In this document: positions 1 through 7,807 of the stretch, one piece after another
Layout: each line of letters opens with the position of its first letter
Numbering within the stretch: position 1 is the stretch's first letter
NCBI RefSeq assembly: GCF_004341105.1
Contig: NZ_SLZK01000007.1
Span: 1-64,000, forward strand
Origin: Rhizobium sp. BK418
GTDB lineage: Bacteria > Pseudomonadota > Alphaproteobacteria > Rhizobiales > Rhizobiaceae
Direction: 5' to 3'
Length of the DNA: 64,000 nt
Notes under the pieces: model-generated
Databases searched by the model: none
Told to the model about the DNA's origin: nothing
The model's input: the letters and a program-made list of their open reading frames with translations, nothing else
Made by a program: the position numbers and the translations under genes

Positions 1-22
1 CCGCCCTCGTCAGTGAGTGGGC

Positions 23-51
23 TTATAAGCCTACACCCGCAAAACAGTCAA
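23..51 (-). promoter_or_regulatory. Strong sigma-70-type promoter facing left, probably for a stable RNA
   Basis: On the minus strand the -35 box is TTGACT (51-46), the spacer is exactly 17 nt and the -10 box is TTATAA (28-23). Upstream of the -35 box lies an A/T-tract region (plus 58-90) resembling an UP element. The same -35/-10 architecture (TTGACA-N17-TTATAA) precedes tRNA-Met at 43121-43149. The transcript would start near 16 and leave the window, so an rRNA or tRNA operon to the left is an inference. Confidence 0.6.
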
Positions 52-120
52 CACCACTCATCCAACTTTTTTGACATTTTTGTAACAGGTTGATTCGACA
101 GGAGTATTTCTAACGGGAAG

Positions 121-129
121 TTATCCACA
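121..129 (+). promoter_or_regulatory. Single DnaA-box-like nonamer
   Basis: TTATCCACA matches the consensus DnaA box exactly. Only one perfect copy was noticed, there is no AT-rich unwinding element or box cluster, and no dnaA or hemE gene is visible. It is recorded as a motif and not as an origin. Confidence 0.3.
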
Positions 130-320
130 AGCCGCCTTTCGGGGCACAATTCCCGAAAAAACTTTTACCAGGCGATAAAGAACGGTCCTGAGCCCGGTGA
201 AAAAATGCGGAAAAGCCCCGGAAAAACAGCGCCTTGGCCAAATTTATGGTTAACGCCAAAAAAACACAGTCAACGCCACGCTGTCAAACAACCGTCATAT
301 TGGATTGTCGCCAAAGGCAC

Positions 321-345
321 GGAACCTAACGCGCTTTTTCGTGTT
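321..345 (+). promoter_or_regulatory. EcfG/RpoE2-type general-stress promoter
   Basis: GGAAC at 321-325 is followed 17 nt later by GTT (343-345), which fits the alphaproteobacterial EcfG consensus (GGAAC, 16-17 nt, nGTT). It lies 30 nt upstream of the start codon at 375. The DUF883-type product fits a stress-induced gene. Confidence 0.55.
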
Positions 346-374
346 TCCCTTCCCATCGAAGGAAGGAGACACAC

Positions 375-713
375 ATGGCCGCCAATACAGACGATATCAG
401 GGCATCCGTGAGCAAGGACATTGCAGCCTTGCAGCAGGAGGTGTCCCGCCTCCAGAAGATGATTTCCGCGCAGGGCGCCGAAGCCTATTACGAAGTGCGT
501 GACCGCGCAGGCAAGGCATATGAAGACACCCTTCCCCGCGCCAAGAGCGCAGTTGCCCAGATTCGGGCGGAGGGTGCGGCCGTTGCCGGCACCGCCCGCG
601 AACACCCGGCAGCGACCACAACGGCACTTCTGGTTGCGGGAGCGATCGGCTTCCTGGCGGGGTATATGCTTTCGGGCGCCTCGCAGCCTGAACCACGTCA
701 CTGGTGGCGTTGA
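375..713 (+). CDS. DUF883/ElaB-YqjD-like membrane-anchored protein
   Basis: The 112-residue product has an N-terminal coiled-coil-prone half (residues 1-70, with heptad-like Leu/Ala spacing and many Glu, Lys and Arg). A Gly/Ala-rich hydrophobic segment follows (about 82-100), then a short tail ending in Trp-Trp-Arg. This is the layout of the ElaB/YqjD/DUF883 group, some of which are inner-membrane proteins that bind ribosomes in stationary phase. AGGAAGGAGA sits just upstream of the ATG. An EcfG-type promoter at 321-345 suggests general-stress control. A perfect 17-bp hairpin follows the stop codon. Family assignment is by layout only; ribosome binding in this organism is inference. Confidence 0.75.
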   Translation: MAANTDDIRASVSKDIAALQQEVSRLQKMISAQGAEAYYEVRDRAGKAYEDTLPRAKSAVAQIRAEGAAVAGTAREHPAATTTALLVAGAIGFLAGYMLSGASQPEPRHWWR

Positions 714-736
714 ATCGCCAACATCAAGTTCTACAT

Positions 737-777
737 TTTACGCATCCTGCAAATCCAATTTTTGCAGGATGCGTAAA
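737..777. terminator. Perfect 17-bp stem-loop after the DUF883 gene
   Basis: The arms at 737-753 and 761-777 are perfect reverse complements (TTTACGCATCCTGCAAA and its complement) around a 7-nt loop. The hairpin lies 24 nt after the stop codon at 713. No clear U-run follows on the plus strand, so it may be a terminator, an mRNA-stabilising 3' structure or a protein-binding palindrome. Confidence 0.55.
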
Positions 778-845
778 TACTTATGTCTTAGAAAAACCAA
801 CTTTTAGTGCGAGCAGTGAGGACATAAAAATGAAGGGAGGACATC

Positions 846-1052
846 ATGGACGACAAGAGAGAGAAGCTGATCGTTGAAGTCAGCGTCGATGGAGGTTTTG
901 GGCGTCGCGCGGTCGGTATCATGAACATGCGCCAGGCGCTCGACCTCCCTGAAATGCCGAGCCTTTCCTACACGCATCCGGACCCGGCCAAGGCCGCCGC
1001 TGGCATCGTGATGAACCGGCAGGAACTCGCCGGCTTCATGGCCTGCCCTTGA
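846..1052 (+). CDS. Small conserved-type hypothetical protein
   Basis: This 68-residue protein is unrecognised. It is soluble-looking, with no signal peptide or membrane segment, and has an acidic and basic N-terminus followed by a central Pro-rich stretch. The start is well supported by AAGGGAGGA about 4 nt upstream of the ATG. It stands alone between the hairpin at 737-777 and the pseudouridine synthase gene, all on the plus strand. No function can be proposed from sequence. Confidence 0.6.
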   Translation: MDDKREKLIVEVSVDGGFGRRAVGIMNMRQALDLPEMPSLSYTHPDPAKAAAGIVMNRQELAGFMACP

Positions 1053-1216
1053 GGTGCAGGAAAAGCTTGTCCTCCTCGACTGCGCTTGCCTGAAGCGTTG
1101 ATAATATCTTTCGGCATCCGAGATCCTCTACTCCCCCAGAATTTCAACCCCCATTGCTGGTATCCTCGCCCCGTTCATGCAAAGAACGGCTTCGCAATCA
1201 CACCGGGGATGGCAAA

Positions 1217-2023
1217 GTGAAGGGCCGGCGATCACCGCAGAAAATACGCGAGCACATCAGACCCCAGGCTGAATCAGCCGGCAAGCGGGTCACGCTTCCG
1301 CGCGCGCTCTCCAAACTTGGCTATTGTTCCCGTACGCAAGCCGAACGGCTGATTGCCGAGGGCAGGGTCGCGATCGGCGATCGCATAGTTACCGATCCCT
1401 CGACATGGGTCGATCTTTCGGCCGCCCTTATCAAGGTCGATGGCAAGGAAATCATCGCAGAGGCGAGGATCTACCTGATGCTCAACAAGCCGCGCGGTCT
1501 GGTCACCACTCGTCATGATCCCGAGGGACGGCCGACGGTCTATGATTGCCTGACCGATTTCGACGTTCCACATCTCTCGCCCGTCGGCCGGCTCGACAAG
1601 GCGAGCGAAGGCTTGCTGCTCTTTACCAACGATACGGAATTCGCCCAGGCGCTACTCGATCCGATCACCCATATCTCGAAGTCCTATCACGTGCAGATCG
1701 ATCAGATTGCCGACGACGATATGCTGACGGCCATGACGTCAGGTCTTCGGCACGACGGTGAATTGCTGCGCGCCACGGCAGCCCGAAAGCTGCGTGAGGG
1801 CGACCGCAATTCCTGGATCGAAGTGGAACTGCAGGAGGGCCGCAACCGGCAGATCCGTCGCATGCTGGAAGCGCTCGATGTCACCTGCCTGCGACTGGTG
1901 CGCGTCGCGATAGGTGGGCTGGAGCTTGGCGATCTGGCAAAGGGATCGGTCAGGGTGCTGAGCGAGGACCAGCTGAAGGACCTCCGCCGAAAGATCGGCG
2001 GCAGCAAAGCGATACGGGATTGA
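1217..2023 (+). CDS. 23S/16S rRNA pseudouridine synthase, RsuA/RluB/RluE family
   Basis: The protein converts uridine to pseudouridine in rRNA. It carries an S4 RNA-binding domain (about residues 24-70, including a GYCSRTQAERLI-type helix). The catalytic domain follows, with the family signature GRLDKASEGLLLFTND; its Asp is the expected nucleophile. The C-terminal half has the typical GRNRQIRRM motif. I place the start at GTG 1217, preceded by GGGG. A longer reading from TTG 1154 has no ribosome binding site and adds residues outside the family pattern. The next gene begins 3 nt after the stop codon, so the two are probably co-transcribed. The exact target base cannot be read from sequence. 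Confidence 0.85.
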   Translation: MKGRRSPQKIREHIRPQAESAGKRVTLPRALSKLGYCSRTQAERLIAEGRVAIGDRIVTDPSTWVDLSAALIKVDGKEIIAEARIYLMLNKPRGLVTTRHDPEGRPTVYDCLTDFDVPHLSPVGRLDKASEGLLLFTNDTEFAQALLDPITHISKSYHVQIDQIADDDMLTAMTSGLRHDGELLRATAARKLREGDRNSWIEVELQEGRNRQIRRMLEALDVTCLRLVRVAIGGLELGDLAKGSVRVLSEDQLKDLRRKIGGSKAIRD

Positions 2024-2025
2024 GA

Positions 2026-2718
2026 ATGACGGAATTGATGCCGCATGATTTCTGGCAGGAAGTCCATCCGCCCGGCAGCTTCGAAACAGGCGGCGACTTC
2101 ACCTCCTTTTTCGTGGCGCAGCTGGAGGACGGCAGACAGTTGCGCCTGCCGATCCGCGTGCTCGCCGACGGCGATCATGCGCTGGCCTCTTTGATTATCA
2201 ATCAAGCGAGCTTCGCAGTGCTCGATGCGCTGGCAGAGAGCCTGGCGGAAAGAATCTGGCCCTTCGGCATCGACGTCATCGCTGGCCTTCCCACACTCGG
2301 CCTGACACTTGCAGCGGCAGTGGCCCAGAAGCTCGGCCATGGCCGTTACGTTCCGCTCGGTACCTCCCGCAAGTTTTGGTATCGCGACGAATTTTCGGTC
2401 GCTCTCTCCTCGATCACCACACCGGAGCAGCAAAAACGCCTCTATATTGATCCACGCATGCTGCCCCTTCTGGAAGGACGCCGCGTCGCGCTCATCGATG
2501 ATGTCATATCGAGCGGAACGTCTATCGTCGCTGGTCTCGATCTGCTTGCCGGCTGCGGCATAGAACCTGTTGTCATCGGCGCCGCCATGCTGCAGTCGGA
2601 CCGCTGGCGCGCAAAACTCGACGACGCAGGTCCTCAGTGGCAAGAGGTTACGAAAGGCGTTTTCACAACGCCGATCCTGGAGCGGACAGCCGAGGGAAAA
2701 TGGCGCGCGCCAGCCTGA
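2026..2718 (+). CDS. Phosphoribosyltransferase-family protein
   Basis: A 230-residue soluble protein of the type I phosphoribosyltransferase fold. The PRPP-binding signature VALIDDVISSGTS lies near residue 162, with the paired acidic residues and the small-residue loop intact. A flexible-loop region rich in Ser/Arg/Lys precedes it (LGTSRKFWYRDEF). Such proteins transfer phosphoribosyl groups to purine or pyrimidine bases or act as regulators; the acceptor base is not evident. The ATG is 3 nt downstream of the pseudouridine synthase stop codon, so translation is probably coupled. No gene symbol is assigned, because the sequence is not clearly apt, hpt, gpt or pyrE. Confidence 0.75.
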   Translation: MTELMPHDFWQEVHPPGSFETGGDFTSFFVAQLEDGRQLRLPIRVLADGDHALASLIINQASFAVLDALAESLAERIWPFGIDVIAGLPTLGLTLAAAVAQKLGHGRYVPLGTSRKFWYRDEFSVALSSITTPEQQKRLYIDPRMLPLLEGRRVALIDDVISSGTSIVAGLDLLAGCGIEPVVIGAAMLQSDRWRAKLDDAGPQWQEVTKGVFTTPILERTAEGKWRAPA

Positions 2719-2826
2719 TCGCCAGCAAGGCCACATGTAAGGATCATCCATTCTTTCGTCTGGACGGACTATACAGCGCCGGACGAAAAGCTACATTCGG
2801 CGTCTGATCGAACACAGGAACCGCCG

Positions 2827-4572
2827 ATGACGCCCGAGCAAGCTGCCCTCCTCATCCTGCTGGCGGCGATGCTCTTTCTGTTCTCCCTCGATCGCCTGCG
2901 CATGGAAGTTATCGCGATCGGCGGATTGCTTGCGGGCTATGTGCTCGGTCTTTACCCCGCCGACAGCATCTTTGCCGGCTTCGCGAGCCCCGTCGTCATT
3001 ACTGTCGTGGAAATCCTGCTGGTAGTCCAGGTCCTTGCACGCACCAAACTTTTTGACAGCCTCGCCGAGCGTTTCATGACATCGGGCCTTTCGCATTTCC
3101 GGGTCATAGCGGGCGTCTCGGCCCTGACTGGCTTCATCTCGATCTTCATGAACAATATTGGCGCTTTCGCGATCACTTTGCCGCTGGCGCTGCGGCTCAG
3201 CACGCTCATGAGCATTCCGCGACGGCAGCTTGTGATGCCGATCTCCTTTGCTGCTCTTCTCGGCGGTCTCGTTTCGCTGATCGGTACACCCGCCAACCTG
3301 CTTGTCGGCGATGCGCTTGAAAAAGCCACGGGCAAAGGTTTCCGCTTCTTCGACTTCGCCTATGTTGGCCTGCCGGTCGCCGTTCTGGGCATTCTCCTGA
3401 TCACGCTGATCGTCCGGCGAATATTTTCCGAGCCGGACGAGGCCGTAGCAGCACCCGCACCCGCCGCCCGTCGCATTGTTGTCGAGCGCAGCATTCCCGA
3501 GCATTCGCCTTTTGTTGGCATTACGCTTGCCCAGTGTCTGGAGCGTTTCGGCATCCAGCCGCATGCCTTGATCCGCGATAGGGCTTTCGTTTTCGGCCCG
3601 CTCGAGCAATCGGTCATCCAGCCAGGCGATATTCTGCTGGCGCAAGGCGCGGATTCGATCTTCGCGGACCTTGCCGCCTTGCAGGCGCTGGTGCCTGAAG
3701 CCCATCCGCATGGGCTGCAGCCGGATTTCGCCAGCATCGAAGCCGTCGTCATGCCGGAAAGCACCGTCGTCGGATCGCGCATCGCCTCTCTGGAAATCTT
3801 CCGCAACCGCGGCGTCACGGTCTCGGCCCTATCGATGCGCTCTCCCCGTATCGAAGGACGTTTCGCCGACCTGCAGCTTTCAATCGGCGACATATTGGTA
3901 TTGGAGGGGCCCAAAACAGCCATCGCGGAAGCCCTTGAGGAGTGCGAATGCCTGCCGCTTGCCTCCGCAGCGCCCTCGCCGAAATCATCGGCCTCATGGC
4001 GACCCTTTGCGATTTTTGCCTGCGGTGTCGCTGCTTCCGCCTTCGGTCTAAGCCCCGATATTGCCCTTGCCTTCGTGGTGTTGGCGCTTGCCCTGCTTGG
4101 CTACCTCAACATTCGCCATGCAATGGCGGATATCAACTGGCCGATCATCATCATGCTCGCAGCGATGATCCCCATCGGCCAGGCGGTCGCGACGACGGGC
4201 GTGGCTGAGGCCATTGCGGCATGGTTGAGCCTGGCCTTCCCAATCGGCCATCCCCTGTGGGGCGTCGCCCTGGTTCTGTTTCTCGCCATGGCGCTGACGC
4301 CTTTCGTAAACAATGCGACCGTCGCGATCGTGCTCGCGCCGATCGCACTTGAATTTGCGAGAGCCGGTCAGCAACCGCCACAGGCCTATCTGATCGCGGT
4401 TGCCGCCGGCGCCTCGCAGGATTTCCTCACGCCCTTCGGCCATCACAACAATACGCTGTCGATGAGCATCGGCAGCTATCGCTTCGGCGATTTCCTGCGC
4501 GCCGGCTGGCCGCTGACGCTCGCCGGCTATATAGTCACGCTCATTCTCATTGCCCTCTTCTGGCTTGAATGA
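2827..4572 (+). CDS. SLC13-family permease with two TrkA-C (RCK_C) domains
   Basis: The 581-residue protein is an inner-membrane anion/Na+ symporter-type permease. About five hydrophobic helices (residues 1-200) are followed by a cytosolic block with two TrkA-C-like repeats (roughly 215-300 and 305-380), then about five to six further helices to the C-terminus. Helical hairpin motifs of the family are visible (MNNIGAFAITLPLAL and SLIGTPANLLVG in the first half, TPFVNNATVAIVLAPIAL and FLTPFGHHNN in the second). The substrate could be dicarboxylate, sulfate or another anion. The TrkA-C insert is typical of the sulfate or dicarboxylate permeases of this group. AGGAA precedes the ATG. It is not obviously in an operon. 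Confidence 0.8.
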   Translation: MTPEQAALLILLAAMLFLFSLDRLRMEVIAIGGLLAGYVLGLYPADSIFAGFASPVVITVVEILLVVQVLARTKLFDSLAERFMTSGLSHFRVIAGVSALTGFISIFMNNIGAFAITLPLALRLSTLMSIPRRQLVMPISFAALLGGLVSLIGTPANLLVGDALEKATGKGFRFFDFAYVGLPVAVLGILLITLIVRRIFSEPDEAVAAPAPAARRIVVERSIPEHSPFVGITLAQCLERFGIQPHALIRDRAFVFGPLEQSVIQPGDILLAQGADSIFADLAALQALVPEAHPHGLQPDFASIEAVVMPESTVVGSRIASLEIFRNRGVTVSALSMRSPRIEGRFADLQLSIGDILVLEGPKTAIAEALEECECLPLASAAPSPKSSASWRPFAIFACGVAASAFGLSPDIALAFVVLALALLGYLNIRHAMADINWPIIIMLAAMIPIGQAVATTGVAEAIAAWLSLAFPIGHPLWGVALVLFLAMALTPFVNNATVAIVLAPIALEFARAGQQPPQAYLIAVAAGASQDFLTPFGHHNNTLSMSIGSYRFGDFLRAGWPLTLAGYIVTLILIALFWLE

Positions 4573-4614
4573 GCCTTTGCTTGACTTCCCCGGCAATGAA
4601 ACTAGAGCAGGGAT

Positions 4615-4676
4615 AGAGCATGCGGCGCAAAACTGTGCCGCCGATTTGCGATAACGACATGCGTAAACAGAGACCT
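4615..4676. repeat. Dispersed RIME-like palindromic repeat, copy 1
   Basis: The element contains GCATGCGGCGCAAAA, then TTTGCGATAACGACATGC and a trailing AAACAGAGACCT. It is related to copy 2 at 31046-31109: the two share the blocks GCATG, CGCAAAA, TTTGCGAT, ACGACATGC and ACCT in the same order. The two inner arms are reverse complements, giving an imperfect hairpin. Such elements recur in Rhizobiales intergenic DNA. It lies between the SLC13 gene and purC. Confidence 0.7.
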
Positions 4677-4747
4677 CGAGCGTGGGAAGCGAATCCTGGA
4701 GATTGCGACATGCTTGGTCTCAGCCGATAGAAGGATAGCCAAGCACC

Positions 4748-5707
4748 GTGCGTATTCTCTCCGAAGCCCATTTCCCGGAACTGCCGAACTACTACCGCGG
4801 CAAGGTGCGCGAGAATTACGATCTTCCGGATGGGCGGCGCATCATCATCAGCACGGACCGGCTGAGCGCCTTCGACCGTATTCTGACCTGCATTCCATAC
4901 AAGGGCCAGGTGTTGACCCAGACCGCCCGCTACTGGTTCGAGGCGACGAAGGATATCTGCCCCAACCACGTTCTCGACTATCCCGATCCAAATGTCGTCA
5001 TCGGTAAGCGCCTCGATATCCTTCCGGTCGAGATCGTCGTGCGTGGCTACCTGGCTGGCACGACCGGCACGTCGATCCTGACGCTCTACAAGAAGGGCGA
5101 GCGCGAAATGTACGGCATGCGCCTGCCCGATGGTATGCGCGACAACCAGGTCCTTCCCGAACCGGTCATCACGCCGACGAGCAAGGAATTCGACGGCGGC
5201 CATGACGAGCCTTTGACGCCTGCTGAAATCGTCAGCCGCGGGCTGCTGACCGCAGAGCAATGGGAAACGCTTTCGAAATACGCGCTGGCGCTGTTTGCCC
5301 GCGGCCAGGATGTGGCGGCAAAACGCGGGCTCATCCTCGTCGACACCAAGTATGAATTTGGCACGGACAAGGATGGCAACATCATCCTCGCCGATGAAAT
5401 CCACACACCAGATAGCAGCCGCTACTGGGTAGCCGAGAGCTATCCTGCCGCCTTCGAAGCCGGAAAACGGCCGGAAAGCTTTGACAAGGACTTCGTCCGC
5501 GCCTGGGTGGCTGAACGCTGCGACCCTTACAAGGACAATATCCCGGAAATTCCGGTCGAGCTGATCGAGCAGACTTCGGCCGTCTATATCAAGGCCTACG
5601 AATGGATCACCGGCGAACGCTTCGTGCCCGACGACAGCGGCGAAACGCCTGTCGCCCGGGTCCGCGCAAATCTTGCACCCTATTTCCTTGGAACCGCTGA
5701 AAGGTAG
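4748..5707 (+). CDS. purC: Phosphoribosylaminoimidazole-succinocarboxamide synthase, long form
   Basis: SAICAR synthase joins aspartate to carboxyaminoimidazole ribotide in de novo purine synthesis, using ATP. The signature LPVEIVVRGYLAGT (about residues 97-110) and the downstream GLILVDTKYEFG and ADEIHTPDSSRYW motifs are present. At 319 residues it is of the longer type, with an insert after the first signature. Rhizobia commonly also carry a shorter purC beside purS/purQ/purL, so this may be a second copy; that gene is not in the window. The start is GTG 4748, in the motif KVRENYDL context expected near the N-terminus. A TetR gene follows 82 nt downstream. Confidence 0.9.
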   Translation: MRILSEAHFPELPNYYRGKVRENYDLPDGRRIIISTDRLSAFDRILTCIPYKGQVLTQTARYWFEATKDICPNHVLDYPDPNVVIGKRLDILPVEIVVRGYLAGTTGTSILTLYKKGEREMYGMRLPDGMRDNQVLPEPVITPTSKEFDGGHDEPLTPAEIVSRGLLTAEQWETLSKYALALFARGQDVAAKRGLILVDTKYEFGTDKDGNIILADEIHTPDSSRYWVAESYPAAFEAGKRPESFDKDFVRAWVAERCDPYKDNIPEIPVELIEQTSAVYIKAYEWITGERFVPDDSGETPVARVRANLAPYFLGTAER

Positions 5708-5789
5708 TAGCGAGCCTGCTTGCAGCCTTTCGGCCAATCGCGCTAGCATCGGGAAAAAGGGGTGCCGGGCAAAGCCTGGCGGGGGACAT

Positions 5790-6392
5790 ATGGCACGCAG
5801 GCCCAGACGCAAGGCCGAAGAGACGCGGGAGGATATCCTCTCGATGGCGGACATCCTGTTCCGCCAGCGCGGTTTTGCAGCGGTCTCGATCGCCGATATC
5901 GCCTCATCCCTGCATATGTCTCCAGCCAATGTCTTCAAGCATTTCCACTCGAAAGCCGCACTCGTCGACGCGATCGCCGAGCGGCATCTCGGCAATGCCG
6001 CGGAGCGTTTCGCGGCAACCGACGCCAGCCTGCCGCCGAAGGAACAGCTGTTAAGCTTCGTCCTTCGTCTGCTCGACAGCCATTTGCAGGACATCCAGCA
6101 GAACCCCTATATCTTCGAGATGGTCATCTCGACGATCGAGGCCAAGCTTGAGGCCGGTAATCGTTATCGCCAGCGGATAGAGCAGAGGCTCCGCGAGATC
6201 ATAGCCGAAGGTGTGGCCGATGGCCGTTACCATTGTAACCGCACCGATGCCGCCGCCAGCACTGTTGCAGACGTCCTGGCTTGCGTTCTCCATCCGATCC
6301 TGATCGCCAAGGACGATAAGGACACACTTGTCCATCGTGCAGAAAAAATCGTGTGCTTTGTGGATGCCGCACTGCAAAATAACGCTTGCTAA
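5790..6392 (+). CDS. TetR/AcrR-family repressor of the adjacent RND efflux operon
   Basis: A 200-residue regulator with a TetR DNA-binding domain at residues 10-60 (ETREDILSMADILF, then the recognition region GFAAVSIADIASSL and NVFKHFHSKAALVDA). The C-terminal ligand-binding and dimer domain is all-helical. The start at ATG 5790 is preceded by GCGGGGGAC. The gene sits directly upstream of, and in line with, the adaptor, pump and outer-membrane genes. A palindrome overlapping its stop codon (6391-6418) and a second (6439-6460) lie before the adaptor gene and are candidate binding sites. Control of the pump is inferred from position. Confidence 0.85.
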   Translation: MARRPRRKAEETREDILSMADILFRQRGFAAVSIADIASSLHMSPANVFKHFHSKAALVDAIAERHLGNAAERFAATDASLPPKEQLLSFVLRLLDSHLQDIQQNPYIFEMVISTIEAKLEAGNRYRQRIEQRLREIIAEGVADGRYHCNRTDAAASTVADVLACVLHPILIAKDDKDTLVHRAEKIVCFVDAALQNNAC

Positions 6393-6460
6393 GTGACGAT
6401 TGCTGACTTACGTCACTTCATAAAGCTTTTCTTAATATCGGATAACGGCATCTGTATCCG
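6391..6460. promoter_or_regulatory. Two inverted repeats between tetR and the RND adaptor gene
   Basis: AAGTGACG (6391-6398) and CGTCACTT (6411-6418) form a perfect 8-bp dyad with a 12-nt spacer. CGGATA (6439-6444) and TATCCG (6455-6460) form a second 6-bp dyad. No U-run follows either, so a TetR operator is more likely than a terminator for at least one of them. Confidence 0.45.
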
Positions 6461-6542
6461 GACCAATCACTACGCTTATATCGAGCAGCGCCTCTTCAGG
6501 TCGGCGATTGAACCGCTACTGCCAACCGCACAGGAAATTCGC

Positions 6543-7757
6543 ATGATTCGGCGTGCCTTCATCGTCTCCTCGGCTCTCTTGCTTGTTATGGGCCTCGCCG
6601 CCTGCAACGACAGCAGCAAAAAGCCCGCAGGCAATGCAGGCGCGGGCGCCGCCCAGCAGGGCGCTCCAGTTGGCGTGGTCACGCTGAAAAAGGGTACCTA
6701 TCCGATCACCACGATCCTTCCCGGTCGCGCCGAAGCCTTTCAGGTGGCAGATATTCGCCCGCAGGTGAACGGCATCATCCGCGAAATCGCCTTTAAGGAA
6801 GGTGGCGAGGTCAAGAAGGGCGACCTGCTCTACCAGATCGATGATGCCGCCTATCGCGCCGCCGTCGAACAGGCACAAGCAGCCATCTCCAAGGCGCAAG
6901 CCAGCGTGCCGAGTGCCCAGAGCAATTTCGATCGCTACCAGCGGCTGGTCGGCAGCGGTGCAACGCAGATCGAGTTTGAAAACGCCCGTACGGCACTCGC
7001 CCAGGCAAATGCCGAAGTGGAAGCCGCCAAGGCGGCGCTGACCGCGGCGCAAATCGATCTCGACCATACGAAGATCATTGCTCCCTTCGACGGCGTCATC
7101 GATCAGACAGCTTACAACATCGGTAACGTGGTTGCCGCCAACCAGTCGAATGCGCTGACCACCATCCGCCAGTTGGATCCTATTTATATCTCGCTGACGG
7201 AATCGAGCACCAACCTCTTGAAGCTGCGCGATGCGATCGCGGCCGGCGAGGTGAAGGGGGAAGACAATAACGTCACCTTCCGCCTGATCCTCGAGGATGG
7301 CCGCGAATATAATCAGAAGGGCAAGCTCGATATGTCGAAGCAGGTCGTCAGCGAAACGACCGGCACATTCATCATCCGCGTTGTCTTCCCAAATCCGGAT
7401 CGCGTCATCCTGCCGGGCATGTATGTCCGGGCTACCGTCGAGCTTGGTGCGGAGACCGGATATTCCCTGCCGCAGCTTGCAACGACCCGCGATGCCAACG
7501 GTCGCCTGACCGCGCAGTTCGTTTCCGCCGAAGGCAAGGTCGAGACCCGCATATTTGAAAATGCCACGCCCTCCAACAATTCGTGGCTCGTGACGCAGGG
7601 CGTGAACGATGGCGACCAGGTGATCGTCAGCGGTCTGCAGTCGATTGTATCAGGCATGCCGGTGAAGCCGGTTCCGATGAAGATCAACGATAACGGCGTG
7701 GTGGTCCCTGCCGATCAGCCCGCGGCCGGAGGCGAACAGAAGCCCGCAGCAAAGTAA
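6543..7757 (+). CDS. RND efflux periplasmic adaptor (membrane fusion lipoprotein), AcrA/MexA type
   Basis: The adaptor links the inner-membrane pump to the outer-membrane channel. The 404-residue product begins with a lipoprotein signal ending LAAC, so the mature N-terminal Cys should be acylated. It continues with the lipoyl half-motif, an alpha-hairpin of Ala/Gln-rich repeats (about 105-175), and the second half-motif with KIIAPFDGVIDQTAYNIGNVV, followed by the beta-barrel domain. The frame is open upstream to 6393, but ATG 6543 starts exactly at the signal peptide. The pump gene begins 50 nt downstream. Regulation by the upstream TetR protein is expected. Confidence 0.9.
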   Translation: MIRRAFIVSSALLLVMGLAACNDSSKKPAGNAGAGAAQQGAPVGVVTLKKGTYPITTILPGRAEAFQVADIRPQVNGIIREIAFKEGGEVKKGDLLYQIDDAAYRAAVEQAQAAISKAQASVPSAQSNFDRYQRLVGSGATQIEFENARTALAQANAEVEAAKAALTAAQIDLDHTKIIAPFDGVIDQTAYNIGNVVAANQSNALTTIRQLDPIYISLTESSTNLLKLRDAIAAGEVKGEDNNVTFRLILEDGREYNQKGKLDMSKQVVSETTGTFIIRVVFPNPDRVILPGMYVRATVELGAETGYSLPQLATTRDANGRLTAQFVSAEGKVETRIFENATPSNNSWLVTQGVNDGDQVIVSGLQSIVSGMPVKPVPMKINDNGVVVPADQPAAGGEQKPAAK

Positions 7758-7807
7758 CGCGCGGACGTCTTCGTATCGTCACCGTCTCAGCCGTACAGGA
7801 ATAACCG

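Larger units (their letters stand above)
1..374. other. Left-edge intergenic region
   Basis: No protein gene is supported here. The stretch holds a strong minus-strand promoter at 23-51 whose product lies left of the window. It also holds an AT-rich upstream block around 60-90, a perfect DnaA-box-like nonamer TTATCCACA at 121-129, and an EcfG-type plus-strand promoter at 321-345 for the gene starting at 375. Short open frames in it lack a ribosome binding site and overlap each other on both strands. Confidence 0.7.

Noticed and set aside
121..129. DnaA box as a replication origin
   Set aside because: Only one perfect nonamer was seen, with no cluster, AT-rich unwinding region or dnaA/hemE neighbour.
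4547..6094. Long minus-strand open frame of about 515 codons opposite purC and tetR
   Set aside because: It lies opposite two well-supported genes and has no family motif. Long antisense frames are expected in GC-rich rhizobial DNA.
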